A DNA stretch of 64,000 nucleotides from Candidatus Kryptonium thompsonii (GTDB lineage Bacteria > Bacteroidota > Ignavibacteria > Kryptoniales > Kryptoniaceae): contig LDXX01000005.1 of assembly GCA_001442925.1 (NCBI GenBank), positions 248,001-312,000 of the forward strand, in the 5' to 3' direction. Made by a program: the position numbers and the translations under genes. Positions 34,467 through 44,555 of the stretch are shown one piece after another (positions within the stretch are counted from its first letter, which is position 1; each line of letters starts with the position of its first letter). The notes below the pieces were generated by a model that did no database searches, was not told the origin of the DNA, and saw only the letters and a program-made list of their open reading frames with translations.

Positions 34467-35984
34467 TCACCTCAAACCAAACATAGCAACCGAAATTTGA
34501 GCAAAATTAACAATCGGGGTGAAATAAACACCAAATAGCAAAGTCGGTATCACAAGTATTAGCATAACAACGATGTGAGCTGGTGAAAAATTAATAGGCT
34601 CTTTTCCGGACTCTGGATCCCCAAGAAACATATTTCTTACAACCCGAATATAGTAGTAAAGCGAGACAACACTATTCAAAACTCCAACCACAGCAAGCCA
34701 TATGACCTTTGCATTAATCAGCGCTGAGAAAAGATAAAGCTTTCCAATAAATCCAAATGTTGGCGGTATCCCCGTCAACGAGACAAGAAAAATTGTGAAC
34801 ACAATGCTAAGAAATGGTGCACGATACCCAAGCCCCTTGTAAACCTCGATGTCCTCACTTCCAGTTTTTTCAGCGACAAGCATAACGCAGTAAAAGGCGC
34901 CCAAATTCATAAAAAGATAAGCAAGAAAATAAATTAACATCGCAGAGATACCAAGATTTTGCATTACAACGACACCCATCAATATGTATCCAGCATGTGC
35001 GATACTTGAATAAGCAAGCATCCTCTTTAAGTTATTTTGCCATATCGCAATTATATTTCCAACCGTCATCGTTAAAGCGGATAAAACAGCAACTATCTCA
35101 GTCAATGGTAAACCTTGAATTACTGCCCATGCGCCTTCAATCCCAAGCGTTATTGTTCTATCAATAAAGCTAGCCTTTAAAAACCTGACCAACATTGCAA
35201 ATCCAGCCGCTTTGGAGCTAACAGACAAGAAGGCCGTTACAGTTATCGGCGCACCCTCGTACACATCTGGAGTCCAATAGTGAAATGGCACAGCCGAAAT
35301 TTTATATCCAAAACCAGCAAGTATCAATACCAAAGAGATCATCAAAACAATTGGACTATAACCGCTTGATAAAAACGAAGCATTTATCGCATATATATTT
35401 AATTCACCTGTTAACCCGTAAACAAGCGAGATTCCATAGATCATCAAACCAGATGATAAAGCTCCATAAATTACATACTTCATTGAAGCCTCACTCGAAC
35501 GCTCGGATTCCTTGATATAGCCAGCAAGTATGTAAGAGCTTATGCTTACAAGTTCAAGCGAAAGATACATCATTATCAAATTGACAGAGCCAGCCATCAA
35601 AAATGCACCAAGCGTCAAACTTAAGATAAAAAAGTAATACTCCCCTATCCTCCTCCTTGCAGATGTCTCCCTAAGTTCATACGATTGTAAAGAAAATATC
35701 ACAATGACAAAAGCAGAGAGCAAAAACACAAATTTGAAAAATGTTGAATAAGGATCAACGACAAACATTCCCCTGAAGATCTGATAACTTCCACCATATT
35801 GCTTAATTGTAAAGAACAAAGTCACAACTAGCCCAGCAAGCGAGACAAAAGCACCAATGTTTTTAAATCTTCTTCCAAATATCAAATCAAGCAAGATGAC
35901 AAGTGACAATGTCACAGTAAGTGAAACTTCAGGTAAGAAATTTTTCAATGATTGCGTTAATTCTATAATAAACCTTTCTTCCAT
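34467..35984 (-). CDS. nuoN: NADH-quinone oxidoreductase subunit N
   Basis: Proton-pumping membrane subunit of complex I. 505 residues, about 14 hydrophobic helices. Seen: 'LELVSISSYILAGYI', the antiporter core 'ISAVPFHYWTPDVYEGAPITVTAFL', 'LAYSSIAHAGYILMGV' and 'SLTGIPPTFGFIGKLYLF'. Last gene of the 11-gene minus-strand operon, following nuoM by 28 bases. It is a diverged paralogue of the gene cut by the left window edge. Confidence 0.95.
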   Translation of the reverse strand: MEERFIIELTQSLKNFLPEVSLTVTLSLVILLDLIFGRRFKNIGAFVSLAGLVVTLFFTIKQYGGSYQIFRGMFVVDPYSTFFKFVFLLSAFVIVIFSLQSYELRETSARRRIGEYYFFILSLTLGAFLMAGSVNLIMMYLSLELVSISSYILAGYIKESERSSEASMKYVIYGALSSGLMIYGISLVYGLTGELNIYAINASFLSSGYSPIVLMISLVLILAGFGYKISAVPFHYWTPDVYEGAPITVTAFLSVSSKAAGFAMLVRFLKASFIDRTITLGIEGAWAVIQGLPLTEIVAVLSALTMTVGNIIAIWQNNLKRMLAYSSIAHAGYILMGVVVMQNLGISAMLIYFLAYLFMNLGAFYCVMLVAEKTGSEDIEVYKGLGYRAPFLSIVFTIFLVSLTGIPPTFGFIGKLYLFSALINAKVIWLAVVGVLNSVVSLYYYIRVVRNMFLGDPESGKEPINFSPAHIVVMLILVIPTLLFGVYFTPIVNFAQISVAMFGLR

Positions 35985-36012
35985 TTTTTTATCTCACCAG
36001 ATTTTTTATTTT

Positions 36013-37617
36013 TCAAGGTAAAATTCCCAATTGCATCCCTGCTTGACCCATCTCAGAAACAAATTTAACAAGATGATTAACCGATGTATTCATCAAATTG
36101 ATCAAAGGACTCGGATAGACACCAAGGAAGATAACAATAATTGCAAGTGGTACAAGCGTCACAAGTTCACGAGCATTGATATCAGGCAGGTTTTTCCATC
36201 TCTCAGGTAGCTGGCCAAAGAAAAGTCGTTGAGTCGTCCAAAGAATATATCCCGCAGTTATTATCACACCTGTTGCAGAAAAGATCGCAATCCATTTATA
36301 AGTTTGAAAAGCACCAAGGAATACAAACGCCTCACTTATAAACCCACTTAATCCAGGGAGTCCAAGCGCAGCAAAGAAAGCAATTATGACAATTCCAAAA
36401 TATTTGGGCATTTGATTTGCAAGCCCACCAAATTCATATAACCCACGTGTATGCGCCCTATCATAAAGAACCCCAACTATAAGGAACAACATCGCTGTTA
36501 TCGTCCCATGGTTAAACATCTGCATAATTGCGCCCGTAACGCCTTGCGTGTTTAAAGCTGCCATACCAAGAACAACATAACCCATATGGCTTATACTTGA
36601 ATATGCGATAAGTTTTTTGAAATCTTCCTGCGCCATCGCCGCAAGCGCACCATAAACTATATTGATAAATCCAAGAATAGCCATCGGAAGCGCATACTTT
36701 ATCATTCCATCTGGAAAGATTGGAAAACTTATCCTCAACATTCCATAAGTTCCCATCTTTAATAATACTCCAGCAAGTATGACACTTATTGGGGTAGGTG
36801 CTTCTACGTGCGCATCAGGAAGCCATGTATGGAAAGGAACTATTGGAACTTTTATTGCAAACCCAATGAACAATGCAATATAAGCAATATATCTCCATGT
36901 TGTATGTAAACCTGAAAAGATTGAACCAGGCTCATAGTTCTTTGGATCCATCATTGCAAGCATATTAAATGTATGAACCTTCTCACCTGTCACAGGGTCA
37001 ATTATACTTGTGCTGAAATACAAACCAATCATAACAAGGAGCATCAAAACACTACCCAGCAAAGTGTAAATAAAGAATTTTATCGCCGCATATTCCCTTC
37101 TCGGTCCGCCCCAAATTCCAATCAGAAAATACATCGGCAAAAGCATAACTTCCCAAAAGATATAAAACAAGAAGAAATCAAGTGCAACAAATACTCCCAT
37201 CATTCCTGTATCGAGCAAAAGATAGAGTGCATAATATCCCTTGGTCTTGGGCAATTCCCAAGATGCTATGGCACCGATAAAAGAAATTAAAGCAGTCAAA
37301 ACTACCATCGGCATGCTCAAACCATCAACACCAAGGAAGTAATCAATTACGATCCTACCAAACCATGCAACCCCAGAAACATCAATCCAACGATATTTCT
37401 CAACAAATTGAAATCCCTCAAGTGTATTAACACCAGCAAGATCATATCGATAATTCAAAAGCAAAACTGCAGCAAGTATGACTTGAAGTCCAGTCGCTAC
37501 AACTGAAATCCATTTTATCCAAGTTTCTCGGCCCTTTGGGACAAGCAAAACAAATATCATAGCTACAATCGGCAGGAAAACAATCCAAGTCAAAATTCCG
37601 ATGCCAAGTATTTGCAT
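36013..37617 (-). CDS. nuoM: NADH-quinone oxidoreductase subunit M
   Basis: Antiporter-like membrane subunit of complex I. 534 residues, about 14 helices. Seen: 'LLPMYFLIGIWGGPRREYAAIKFFIYTLLGSVLML', with the conserved pumping-site Glu in 'FYIFWEVMLLPMYF', 'VPFHTWLPDAHVEAPTPISVILAGVLLKMGTYG', 'LIAYSSISHMGYVVLG' and 'GLPGLSGFISEAFVFLGAF'. The 'HVEAPTP' wording separates NuoM from NuoL ('MEGPTP') and from Mrp subunits. ATG at 37617, 45 bases after nuoL. Confidence 0.96.
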   Translation of the reverse strand: MQILGIGILTWIVFLPIVAMIFVLLVPKGRETWIKWISVVATGLQVILAAVLLLNYRYDLAGVNTLEGFQFVEKYRWIDVSGVAWFGRIVIDYFLGVDGLSMPMVVLTALISFIGAIASWELPKTKGYYALYLLLDTGMMGVFVALDFFLFYIFWEVMLLPMYFLIGIWGGPRREYAAIKFFIYTLLGSVLMLLVMIGLYFSTSIIDPVTGEKVHTFNMLAMMDPKNYEPGSIFSGLHTTWRYIAYIALFIGFAIKVPIVPFHTWLPDAHVEAPTPISVILAGVLLKMGTYGMLRISFPIFPDGMIKYALPMAILGFINIVYGALAAMAQEDFKKLIAYSSISHMGYVVLGMAALNTQGVTGAIMQMFNHGTITAMLFLIVGVLYDRAHTRGLYEFGGLANQMPKYFGIVIIAFFAALGLPGLSGFISEAFVFLGAFQTYKWIAIFSATGVIITAGYILWTTQRLFFGQLPERWKNLPDINARELVTLVPLAIIVIFLGVYPSPLINLMNTSVNHLVKFVSEMGQAGMQLGILP

Positions 37618-37662
37618 TTATGCTTCCTTACTTTATTTTTTGTTTTTAAACTTGTTAATTTA

Positions 37663-39747
37663 TCATCCAAGGAAAATGTAAAACAAAACTATCACTGCAA
37701 AAACGACATAAATTATGTATGTCTGAACCTTTCCATTCTGCAATAGCCTTGTGATATAACCAAAGAAACCAGTTATATAAGCAAGCAAATTAACAAGCCC
37801 GTCAATTATATTCCAATCGAATTTGCCAACTGAAAAAGACCATAACTTTGTCAAATGAGCTGAACCATCAACGATACCATCGATGACCTTGATATCAAAC
37901 CATCGAGCAAATTTGGAAATCCCAAGCGTCGCTAAAACAAAAGTATTCTGATAAAGTTCATCAAAATACCACTTGTTCTTCAAGAATGTATAAACTGGCT
38001 TTAAAGCATTCGCAACTTTTTCAGCGCTTATCTTACCCCATTGATAAGTTAAAAACGCAAATAAAATACCAAGCCCTGCCATCCCAAGCGATAGCAACAT
38101 CGCAGGGATATGTGCCTCATGAAGCGCATGCTCATATTCAGTAACTAAAACACCCTCCTTGGGCAGATTAAACTCAAATTGCTGTTCATGTGGAACAACG
38201 CTTTCAGGTTTATGAATATATTTTTCAACCCAAGTTGCGCTCGCATCAAACGGATTTGGTCCAAAGATAAACCAAAGCGACAAAACAGCAAGTATAATAA
38301 GTGGAACAACCATAACTTTCGGCGACTCATGTATATGCTCAAAAATATCCTTTCTCTTTGGCTCGCCATGAAATGTCAATATCAAAAGCCTAAACATGTA
38401 AAAAGCAGTTAAACCAGCCACGAAAAATCCAATTAAAGGTATCGCCGTATGACCGCTTAATTTCCCAAATGCAAAAGCACCAGCGAGAATTGAATCTTTA
38501 CTCAAGAATCCAGATGTAAGCGGAATGCCTGATATTGCAAGTGTGTAGATTAAAAACGTGTAATAAGTTATCGGCATTTTTTTCTTCAGTCCGCCCATGT
38601 TCCGTATATCCTGCGGGTCTGTATGATGGTCATGAATTTTGTGTAAAGCATGATGCATAGCATGTATCACAGAACCAGAACCAAGGAATAAGCCAGCTTT
38701 AAACGCAGCATGCGTCACAAGGTGGAAAAATCCTGCAACATAAGCTCCACTTCCGAGCGCCATCGTCATATATCCAAGCTGTGAAATCGTTGAATAAGCC
38801 AGAACCCTTTTTATATCCGTTTGAGTTATGGCGATTGTTGCAGCGATAAATGCCGTCACAGCCCCGATATATGCGATGAATGTCAAAGCATCTGCACTCA
38901 TCATCGCATAAGTTCTCGCAGTGAGATAAACACCAGCTGCGACCATCGTTGCTGCATGAATTAAAGCGCTGACTGGGGTTGGACCCTCCATCGCATCTGG
39001 CAACCACACATGAAGTGGAAATTGAGCCGACTTACCAATTGCACCGCAAAAAACCAAAATCCCAGCAGCAGTGAGTAATCCCCCAGACAGTTTTCCCTGC
39101 TCAATCCCAGCGAAAACCTCACCAAAGTTAAAGGTCTTCAAACTTGCCCATATTATCATTATCCCAACGAAGAAACCAAAATCTCCAACTCTATTTACAA
39201 TGAAAGCCTTCTTAGCAGCATCGGAAGCTGATTTTTTCTCATACCAATGACCTATCAAAAGATATGATGATACACCAACAAGTTCCCAAAAAACATACAT
39301 CGTGAAAAAGTTATTCGTCAAAACAATTCCAAGCATTGAAAATGTGAAAAAGCCAAGATAAGCAAAATAGCGTGAATACCGCACATCATCTTTCATATAA
39401 CCGATCGAGAAAATATGAACGAGAGAACTTACAACAGTCACAACGACAAGCATCGTGGCTGAAAGGTTGTCAATTAAAATCCCAAGCGTTATCTTCATCT
39501 CACCCCAATTTTCAACAAATCCAAAATTCACCCATTCAAATTTCCATTCAATCGGATTTGGGAAGTAAAGTATTTTATTGAAGAAAATTATAAACGAAAG
39601 AACAAGCGAACCAAGGACAAGCCCAGTTTCAATCACATCACCTTGTCTCGGCAGTCGCTTTCTCCCCCAGAAGATCAAAAGAACAAATCCCAAAAATGGC
39701 AAAAGCAGAGCAAGAATAGCAAGCAAAATCAGCGTATTTTGATTCAT
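37663..39747 (-). CDS. nuoL: NADH-quinone oxidoreductase subunit L
   Basis: Distal antiporter-like subunit of complex I. 694 residues. Seen: 'FFTMYVFWELVGVSSYLLIGHWYEKKSASDAAKKAFIVNRVGDFGF', 'QFPLHVWLPDAMEGPTPVSALIHAATMVAAGVYLTAR', 'KRVLAYSTISQLGYM', a His-rich loop 'HAMHHALHKIHDHHTDPQ', and a C-terminal extension with 'KWYFDELYQNTFV' leading to the long lateral helix and final anchor helix ('TYIIYVVFAVIVLFYIFLG'). Between nuoK and nuoM, as expected. Confidence 0.96.
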   Translation of the reverse strand: MNQNTLILLAILALLLPFLGFVLLIFWGRKRLPRQGDVIETGLVLGSLVLSFIIFFNKILYFPNPIEWKFEWVNFGFVENWGEMKITLGILIDNLSATMLVVVTVVSSLVHIFSIGYMKDDVRYSRYFAYLGFFTFSMLGIVLTNNFFTMYVFWELVGVSSYLLIGHWYEKKSASDAAKKAFIVNRVGDFGFFVGIMIIWASLKTFNFGEVFAGIEQGKLSGGLLTAAGILVFCGAIGKSAQFPLHVWLPDAMEGPTPVSALIHAATMVAAGVYLTARTYAMMSADALTFIAYIGAVTAFIAATIAITQTDIKRVLAYSTISQLGYMTMALGSGAYVAGFFHLVTHAAFKAGLFLGSGSVIHAMHHALHKIHDHHTDPQDIRNMGGLKKKMPITYYTFLIYTLAISGIPLTSGFLSKDSILAGAFAFGKLSGHTAIPLIGFFVAGLTAFYMFRLLILTFHGEPKRKDIFEHIHESPKVMVVPLIILAVLSLWFIFGPNPFDASATWVEKYIHKPESVVPHEQQFEFNLPKEGVLVTEYEHALHEAHIPAMLLSLGMAGLGILFAFLTYQWGKISAEKVANALKPVYTFLKNKWYFDELYQNTFVLATLGISKFARWFDIKVIDGIVDGSAHLTKLWSFSVGKFDWNIIDGLVNLLAYITGFFGYITRLLQNGKVQTYIIYVVFAVIVLFYIFLG

Positions 39748-39810
39748 GCTATCTCAATTTTGTTTTATTTTTAAACTCAAACTTTGGCAGTTCAATCATG
39801 CCTTTGAAAT

Positions 39811-40143
39811 TCATCGCTTTAAATTGTCAATCTCGTCGATGTTGATGGTAAGAAAGTTTTTATAGATGTTTAAAACAATAGCGATAGCAATTGCTGCTTC
39901 GGCAGCAGCGAGAATTATAACAAAAATTGCAGCAAGGTGACCGCTTAAATCCGCAGTGCTATATTTTGAAAAGGCGATGAAATTTATATTCGCAGAATTT
40001 AAAATAAGTTCAATCCCCATCAAAACCATGATAGCATTTTTTCTCGTAACCACAGCGTAAATCCCAAGTGAGAAAAGAATTGCCCCAATGATCAAAAAAT
40101 GCTCAAGCCCAACACTTTTAAGTCCAGATAGATTTACCAGCAT
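39811..40143 (-). CDS. nuoK: NADH-quinone oxidoreductase subunit K
   Basis: Small three-helix membrane subunit. 110 residues, about ten longer than usual at the N terminus. Seen: 'HFLIIGAILFSLGIYAVVTRKNAIMVLMGIELILNSANINFIAFS' with the conserved membrane Glu in 'MGIELILNS', and 'AAEAAIAIAIVLNIYKN' with the second conserved Glu. 21 bases after nuoJ. Confidence 0.96.
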   Translation of the reverse strand: MLVNLSGLKSVGLEHFLIIGAILFSLGIYAVVTRKNAIMVLMGIELILNSANINFIAFSKYSTADLSGHLAAIFVIILAAAEAAIAIAIVLNIYKNFLTINIDEIDNLKR

Positions 40144-40164
40144 CTATAGATCCACTTTTATTTT

Positions 40165-40677
40165 TTAACTTTTAACCCTTTCTCTTCTTGCAATTATAAC
40201 AGCGCCAAGCAAAGCAACAAGCAAAACAACAGATGCAACCTCAAACGGCAGAAGAAAATCAGTCATCAATCTCTCGCCTATTTTTTTCGTCGTTCCATCC
40301 CATTGGACATTCAAAATATCAAACCATTTCGTTTTCAAAATTACCCCAAAAAGTGTCCCCATGATCGCACCTGTTACCACGATTGCAGGACCAACATGCA
40401 AAGTTTCAGTTTTTACAGGCACATCAAAAACCTTCGTTGTAAGCATAACACCAAAAATTATCAAAACAAGAATTCCACCGACATAAATCAAAACTTGCGT
40501 CACCGCAATAAAATCAGCATTAAGCAAAACATATAACCCTGCGACACCAAAAAATGTAAAAAGAAGTGCAAATGCAGAATAGATGATGTTCCTTGAACTC
40601 ACAACAACTATCGCTGAACCAACGGTTATAAACGCAAGAACATAAAATGCAACATCAAATAAACTCATTTTATCCAA
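40165..40677 (-). CDS. nuoJ: NADH-quinone oxidoreductase subunit J
   Basis: Five-helix membrane subunit whose third helix rotates during turnover. 170 residues. Seen: 'ALLFTFFGVAGLYVLLNADFIAVTQVLIYVGGILVLIIFGVMLT', the NuoJ core with its pi-bulge helix, and a C-terminal helix 'VASVVLLVALLGAVIIARRE'. Twelve bases after nuoI. Confidence 0.95.
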   Translation of the reverse strand: MDKMSLFDVAFYVLAFITVGSAIVVVSSRNIIYSAFALLFTFFGVAGLYVLLNADFIAVTQVLIYVGGILVLIIFGVMLTTKVFDVPVKTETLHVGPAIVVTGAIMGTLFGVILKTKWFDILNVQWDGTTKKIGERLMTDFLLPFEVASVVLLVALLGAVIIARRERVKS

Positions 40678-40689
40678 TCTTTTGTTTTT

Positions 40690-41256
40690 TTAAGATTTTT
40701 TCTCAATGTTTTCGGGATTGTTAACTGTAACTTGCTCCGCTGGCTTTGCCTTTTTCATCTTTTGCTCAAGCTCAAACTGCTCAACTTCTTTCTTTTTCAG
40801 CTCAGCCTCCTCAGGAGTGAAGTTGCTGAAGTGATAAATCAAGTTATGTCTATTGTATTCTGAAAATTCATAAACATCCGTCATATAGATACATTCCGTC
40901 GGACAAGGATAAACACACAAGCCACAATAACAACACTTGCTTATATCGATGTCAAACTTCGTGACCCACAACCTCTTCTTATGTCCCGTTGATGTAACCC
41001 CGAGATCCTCATTTGGTAACGCCTTAACTGTTTCAATAGTTATGCAATCAACAGGACACGCCATCTCGCACTGCCTGCATCCAATGCAATCATCTATGTT
41101 AACATAAAGACGATTCCTTGCTCTATCTGGAAGTTTTAATTTAACATCGGGATATTGAATCGTCACAGCTCTTACAAAGAGATGTTTAAAAGTAAGCTTC
41201 AAACCAATAAGAATCGTCCAAATAGCCACAAATATATTTTTAAAGTATTGTCTCAT
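40690..41256 (-). CDS. nuoI: NADH-quinone oxidoreductase subunit I (two [4Fe-4S] ferredoxin)
   Basis: Peripheral-arm iron-sulphur subunit carrying clusters N6a and N6b to N2. 188 residues. Two CxxCxxCxxxC motifs at Cys57-60-63-67 and Cys108-111-114-118, plus 'FKHLFVRAVTIQYPDVKLKLPDRARNR' in front, which anchors it to the membrane arm. A charged tail of about 40 residues ('EEAELKKKEVEQFELEQKMKKAKPAEQ') is longer than in most NuoI. Next to nuoH. Confidence 0.96.
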   Translation of the reverse strand: MRQYFKNIFVAIWTILIGLKLTFKHLFVRAVTIQYPDVKLKLPDRARNRLYVNIDDCIGCRQCEMACPVDCITIETVKALPNEDLGVTSTGHKKRLWVTKFDIDISKCCYCGLCVYPCPTECIYMTDVYEFSEYNRHNLIYHFSNFTPEEAELKKKEVEQFELEQKMKKAKPAEQVTVNNPENIEKKS

Positions 41257-41269
41257 TTTAAAGCAAGTT

Positions 41270-42265
41270 TTATTTTAAAATTGCCCACAAGCCGACCACC
41301 ATCAAATTTACAAATGAAATCGGAGTTAACACTTTCCATGAAACATACATCAATTGGTCAACCCTTAACCTTGGCAATGTCCATCTCAACATTATTTGCA
41401 AAAACACGAAAAATAAACCTTTCGAAACGAACCAGAAAACTCCCCATCCTGGACCTGCCAAAAACTCGCCAAACGGGCTACTCCATCCACCGAAAAACAA
41501 AATCGCCGCAATCCCTGAAACAAGAAACATGTTTGCATACTCAGCAAGGTAAAACATAGCGAACTTCATTCCTGTATACTCGGTATGATAACCCGCAACG
41601 AGCTCTGATTCAGCTTCGGGGATGTCAAATGGCGTTCTATTAACTTCGGCAAGTGATGCAGTAAAATATATTAAGAAAGTTATCAACATGAACGGTGGAT
41701 ATTTAAAAATGTTCCAACTAAATAATCCTCCCTTCTGGATTTCACATATCTCCTGCAAATTCAATGTCCCAACAGCAACAATGACGGTCAAAATTGATAA
41801 AACAGTAGGGATCTCATAGCTTACAATCTGAGCCACGGATCGCATCGCACCAAGCAATGAATACTTATTATTTGATGACCAACCCGCCATCAAAATTCCT
41901 ATCACAACAAACGAAGTTATAGCAACGATGTAGAAAATTCCAATATTTAAATTCGCTGCAATAAAAGTTGAAGTAAACGGGAGCGCAGCATACGCAGCAT
42001 ACGAACTTGCGAACACAAGTATTGGGGCTAATGTAAAAAGAATTTTATCAGACCTTTCGGGTGTTATATGTTCCTTAGTTAAAAGTTTCAAGAGATCCGC
42101 TATCGGTTGTGCCCAACCATGAAAACCACCCGTATACATATACCCAAGTCTATCTTGAACATGCGAAGCAACTTTTATCTCAACCCATAAAATTACAACC
42201 GCATAAACCAGTATGAACAGAAGTGGGATAACAGAAGCAATTAACACATTCAAAATTTCAGGCAT
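41270..42265 (-). CDS. nuoH: NADH-quinone oxidoreductase subunit H
   Basis: Membrane subunit forming the quinone-access chamber. 331 residues, eight helices. Seen: 'ADLLKLLTKEHITPE', 'AAYAALPF', 'SNNKYSLLGAMRSVAQIVSYEIP', the signature 'EVNRTPFDIPEAESELVAGYHTEYTGMKFAMFYLAEYANM', and 'LRWTLPRLRVDQLM'. It follows nuoD directly (27 bases); nuoE, nuoF and nuoG, which usually stand here, are absent. Confidence 0.97.
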   Translation of the reverse strand: MPEILNVLIASVIPLLFILVYAVVILWVEIKVASHVQDRLGYMYTGGFHGWAQPIADLLKLLTKEHITPERSDKILFTLAPILVFASSYAAYAALPFTSTFIAANLNIGIFYIVAITSFVVIGILMAGWSSNNKYSLLGAMRSVAQIVSYEIPTVLSILTVIVAVGTLNLQEICEIQKGGLFSWNIFKYPPFMLITFLIYFTASLAEVNRTPFDIPEAESELVAGYHTEYTGMKFAMFYLAEYANMFLVSGIAAILFFGGWSSPFGEFLAGPGWGVFWFVSKGLFFVFLQIMLRWTLPRLRVDQLMYVSWKVLTPISFVNLMVVGLWAILK

Positions 42266-42292
42266 TTCAAAAGCAAAATTTGTTTTTGAATT

Positions 42293-43450
42293 TTACCTAT
42301 CAACCTCACCTAAAACTATATCAACACTTCCAAGTATAGCCACAAGATCTGCAATCATATAACCTCTTGAAATCTCCGGTAAAACGGATAAATTGACAAA
42401 GCTTGGTGCCCTTGCCTTAACTCTAAATGGAGATGCGGAGTGACCATCGCTTATGATATAAAACCCAATCTCGCCTCTTGGATTCTCAGTTCTAAAATAA
42501 ACCTCACCTTGTGGGGGACGAACCTTTTTAGGTATCGCAGAATGAACATCTCCGGGCGGAAGTTGCTCCCACGCTTGCTCTATTATCTTTAGACTTTCTT
42601 CCATTTCCCTCACACGCACATAATATCTATCCCAGCAATCTCCAACTGTTCCCATCTTCCCCTCACCAACAGGGATATCAAACTCAAATCTATCATAAAC
42701 AAGGTAAGGTTCATTCTTTCTCAAATCAAACTTAACACCAGAACCCCTTAGCATTGGACCACTACAACCATAATTTATCGCAACATCAGCAGGCAAAACC
42801 CCTACATTCGCAGTCCTATCTATAAAAATTTTGTTAAATGTCAAAAGATCGTTTATCTCTTTCAGTGCCTTTGGGAATGTTTTCAAAAAATCTTTAAGTT
42901 TTTTCCCAAATTCAGATGGCAAATCATGGGATACACCACCAACCCAGATATAGTTGTAAAGCAATCTTGCACCACATGTTATTTCAAACAAATCAAGAAT
43001 TTTTTCCCTTTCCCTGAAACACCACAAAAATGGAGTAAAAGCCCCAAGATCAAGTCCATAAGTACCAATCGCAAGAAGATGGCTCGCTATCCTTTGTAAT
43101 TCAGCCATTATAACACGAATATATTGAACCCTCTCAGGAACTTCAATACCCAATAATTTTTCAACCGCAAGAACATACGCAAGTTCATTTCCCATTGCTG
43201 CTACATAATCCATTCTATCAACATAAGGAATGACTTGTTGATAATTTGTCATCTGCTCGGCGTGTTTTTCAAAACAACGATGAAGATAACCTATATGTGG
43301 GATGACATCAACTATTACCTCACCATCAACTACAAGCTCAAGTCTTAAAACCCCGTGAGTTGACGGATGTTGTGGACCCATATTCAAAATCATTGTATCG
43401 GTCTTCAAATCCCCCTTAACCGAGCGAGTGGTTATTTCAAAGGTTGCCAT
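42293..43450 (-). CDS. nuoD: NADH-quinone oxidoreductase subunit D
   Basis: 49-kDa subunit forming the quinone site with NuoB; related to the large subunit of NiFe hydrogenases. 385 residues. Seen: '[22 protein letters not shown]', '[13 protein letters not shown]', '[17 protein letters not shown]', '[15 protein letters not shown]' and the C-terminal '[26 protein letters not shown]'. The hydrogenase Ni-binding Cys pairs are absent, so it is the complex I form. Confidence 0.97.
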   Translation of the reverse strand: MATFEITTRSVKGDLKTDTMILNMGPQHPSTHGVLRLELVVDGEVIVDVIPHIGYLHRCFEKHAEQMTNYQQVIPYVDRMDYVAAMGNELAYVLAVEKLLGIEVPERVQYIRVIMAELQRIASHLLAIGTYGLDLGAFTPFLWCFREREKILDLFEITCGARLLYNYIWVGGVSHDLPSEFGKKLKDFLKTFPKALKEINDLLTFNKIFIDRTANVGVLPADVAINYGCSGPMLRGSGVKFDLRKNEPYLVYDRFEFDIPVGEGKMGTVGDCWDRYYVRVREMEESLKIIEQAWEQLPPGDVHSAIPKKVRPPQGEVYFRTENPRGEIGFYIISDGHSASPFRVKARAPSFVNLSVLPEISRGYMIADLVAILGSVDIVLGEVDR

Positions 43451-43488
43451 TAAATTAACACCTATTGTTTATTTTTGTTCATCTATAT

Positions 43489-43977
43489 TTAATACGGAAC
43501 TTTCATTCCGTTGTAAAATTCTGGTACTTGGAAATCTTTCCTCAAAGGATAACTACCTTCAGGCCAATCATAAGGCATCAAAATTCTTCTCAAATCTGGA
43601 TGACCTTCAAAGATAATTCCGAACATATCATACGCCTCCCTTTCATGCCAGTTTGCACTTTTCCAAATGGACTCAACAGATTGAACAACTGGGTTATCAA
43701 TCGGAACTTTAACCTTTAAAACAAATCTATGCCCATGTTTCATTGAATAAATGTGGTAAACAACTCCAAGCGTCCCGTTGCCATAATCAACACCACTCAA
43801 ACACATCAAATAATCAAAAGCAAGCTCAGGGTCATCCCGGAGAAACTCACAAACATCCTTTACTCTATCGGCTTTTACCTCAAGATATGGTTCAACAATT
43901 GCATCTGCTTTAAACTCAACAATCGCATCTTCAAATTTTGATTTTATCCTTTCGTAAATTTCATTTGCTTGCATCAT
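43489..43977 (-). CDS. nuoC: NADH-quinone oxidoreductase subunit C
   Basis: 30-kDa peripheral-arm subunit. 162 residues. Seen: 'FDYLMCLSGVDYGNGTLGVVYHIYSM', 'SIWKSANWHEREAYDMFGIIFEGHPDLRRILMPYDWPEGSYPLRKDF'; both blocks are NuoC signatures. Not fused to NuoD, unlike in E. coli. Confidence 0.96.
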   Translation of the reverse strand: MMQANEIYERIKSKFEDAIVEFKADAIVEPYLEVKADRVKDVCEFLRDDPELAFDYLMCLSGVDYGNGTLGVVYHIYSMKHGHRFVLKVKVPIDNPVVQSVESIWKSANWHEREAYDMFGIIFEGHPDLRRILMPYDWPEGSYPLRKDFQVPEFYNGMKVPY

Positions 43978-43988
43978 TGCCTCAATTT

Positions 43989-44504
43989 TTATTTTTCCTC
44001 GACATAAACTGGTGGAAGTTTTTTCTTGACCAAGCTTTCTCTGCGAATTTTTTCCCGAAGCTTTATTATACCCTCAAGCAATGCCTCAGGTCTCGGTGGA
44101 CAACCCGGAACATATACATCAACAGGAATAACTCTGTCAACTCCTTTCAAAACATGATAACCATGCTCCCAGTATGGACCCCCACAATTTGCACAACTTC
44201 CCATAGATATCACATACTTTGGATCCGGCATCTGTTCATATAATCTTTTCACACGAGAAGCCATTTTCAAAGTTACCGTTCCAGCAACTATCATTAAATC
44301 CGCCTGCCTTGGGCTTGATCTCGGAATTATTCCAAATCTCATTATATCAAAATGCGAAGCCGAAGCAGCCATCATTTCAATCGCACAACATGCAAGACCA
44401 AATTGCATCATCCACAATGAAGATAACCTCGCCCAATTTAATACATCTTCAACACTTGTTATAATTATATTTTCGGTTTCAAATCTTTTATCTAAAAGTC
44501 CCAT
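43989..44504 (-). CDS. nuoB: NADH-quinone oxidoreductase subunit B
   Basis: Carries the terminal [4Fe-4S] cluster N2 beside the quinone site. Start ATG at 44504 ('[13 protein letters not shown]') chosen because GGAG stands seven bases upstream; the frame is open 16 codons further. Seen: the tandem Cys in '[12 protein letters not shown]', '[12 protein letters not shown]' and '[16 protein letters not shown]', which together give the four cluster ligands, and '[20 protein letters not shown]'. Confidence 0.97.
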   Translation of the reverse strand: MGLLDKRFETENIIITSVEDVLNWARLSSLWMMQFGLACCAIEMMAASASHFDIMRFGIIPRSSPRQADLMIVAGTVTLKMASRVKRLYEQMPDPKYVISMGSCANCGGPYWEHGYHVLKGVDRVIPVDVYVPGCPPRPEALLEGIIKLREKIRRESLVKKKLPPVYVEEK

Positions 44505-44555
44505 TTTAATTCTCCAAGTTTTAATTTTTATCAACCCTTTTTTAAAGGGCAATGA

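Noticed and set aside
34467-39747. Mrp/Na+-H+ antiporter genes instead of nuoL/M/N
   Set aside because: The genes are contiguous with nuoA-K in canonical order and carry NuoL-, NuoM- and NuoN-specific wording (MEGPTP, HVEAPTP, DVYEGAP).
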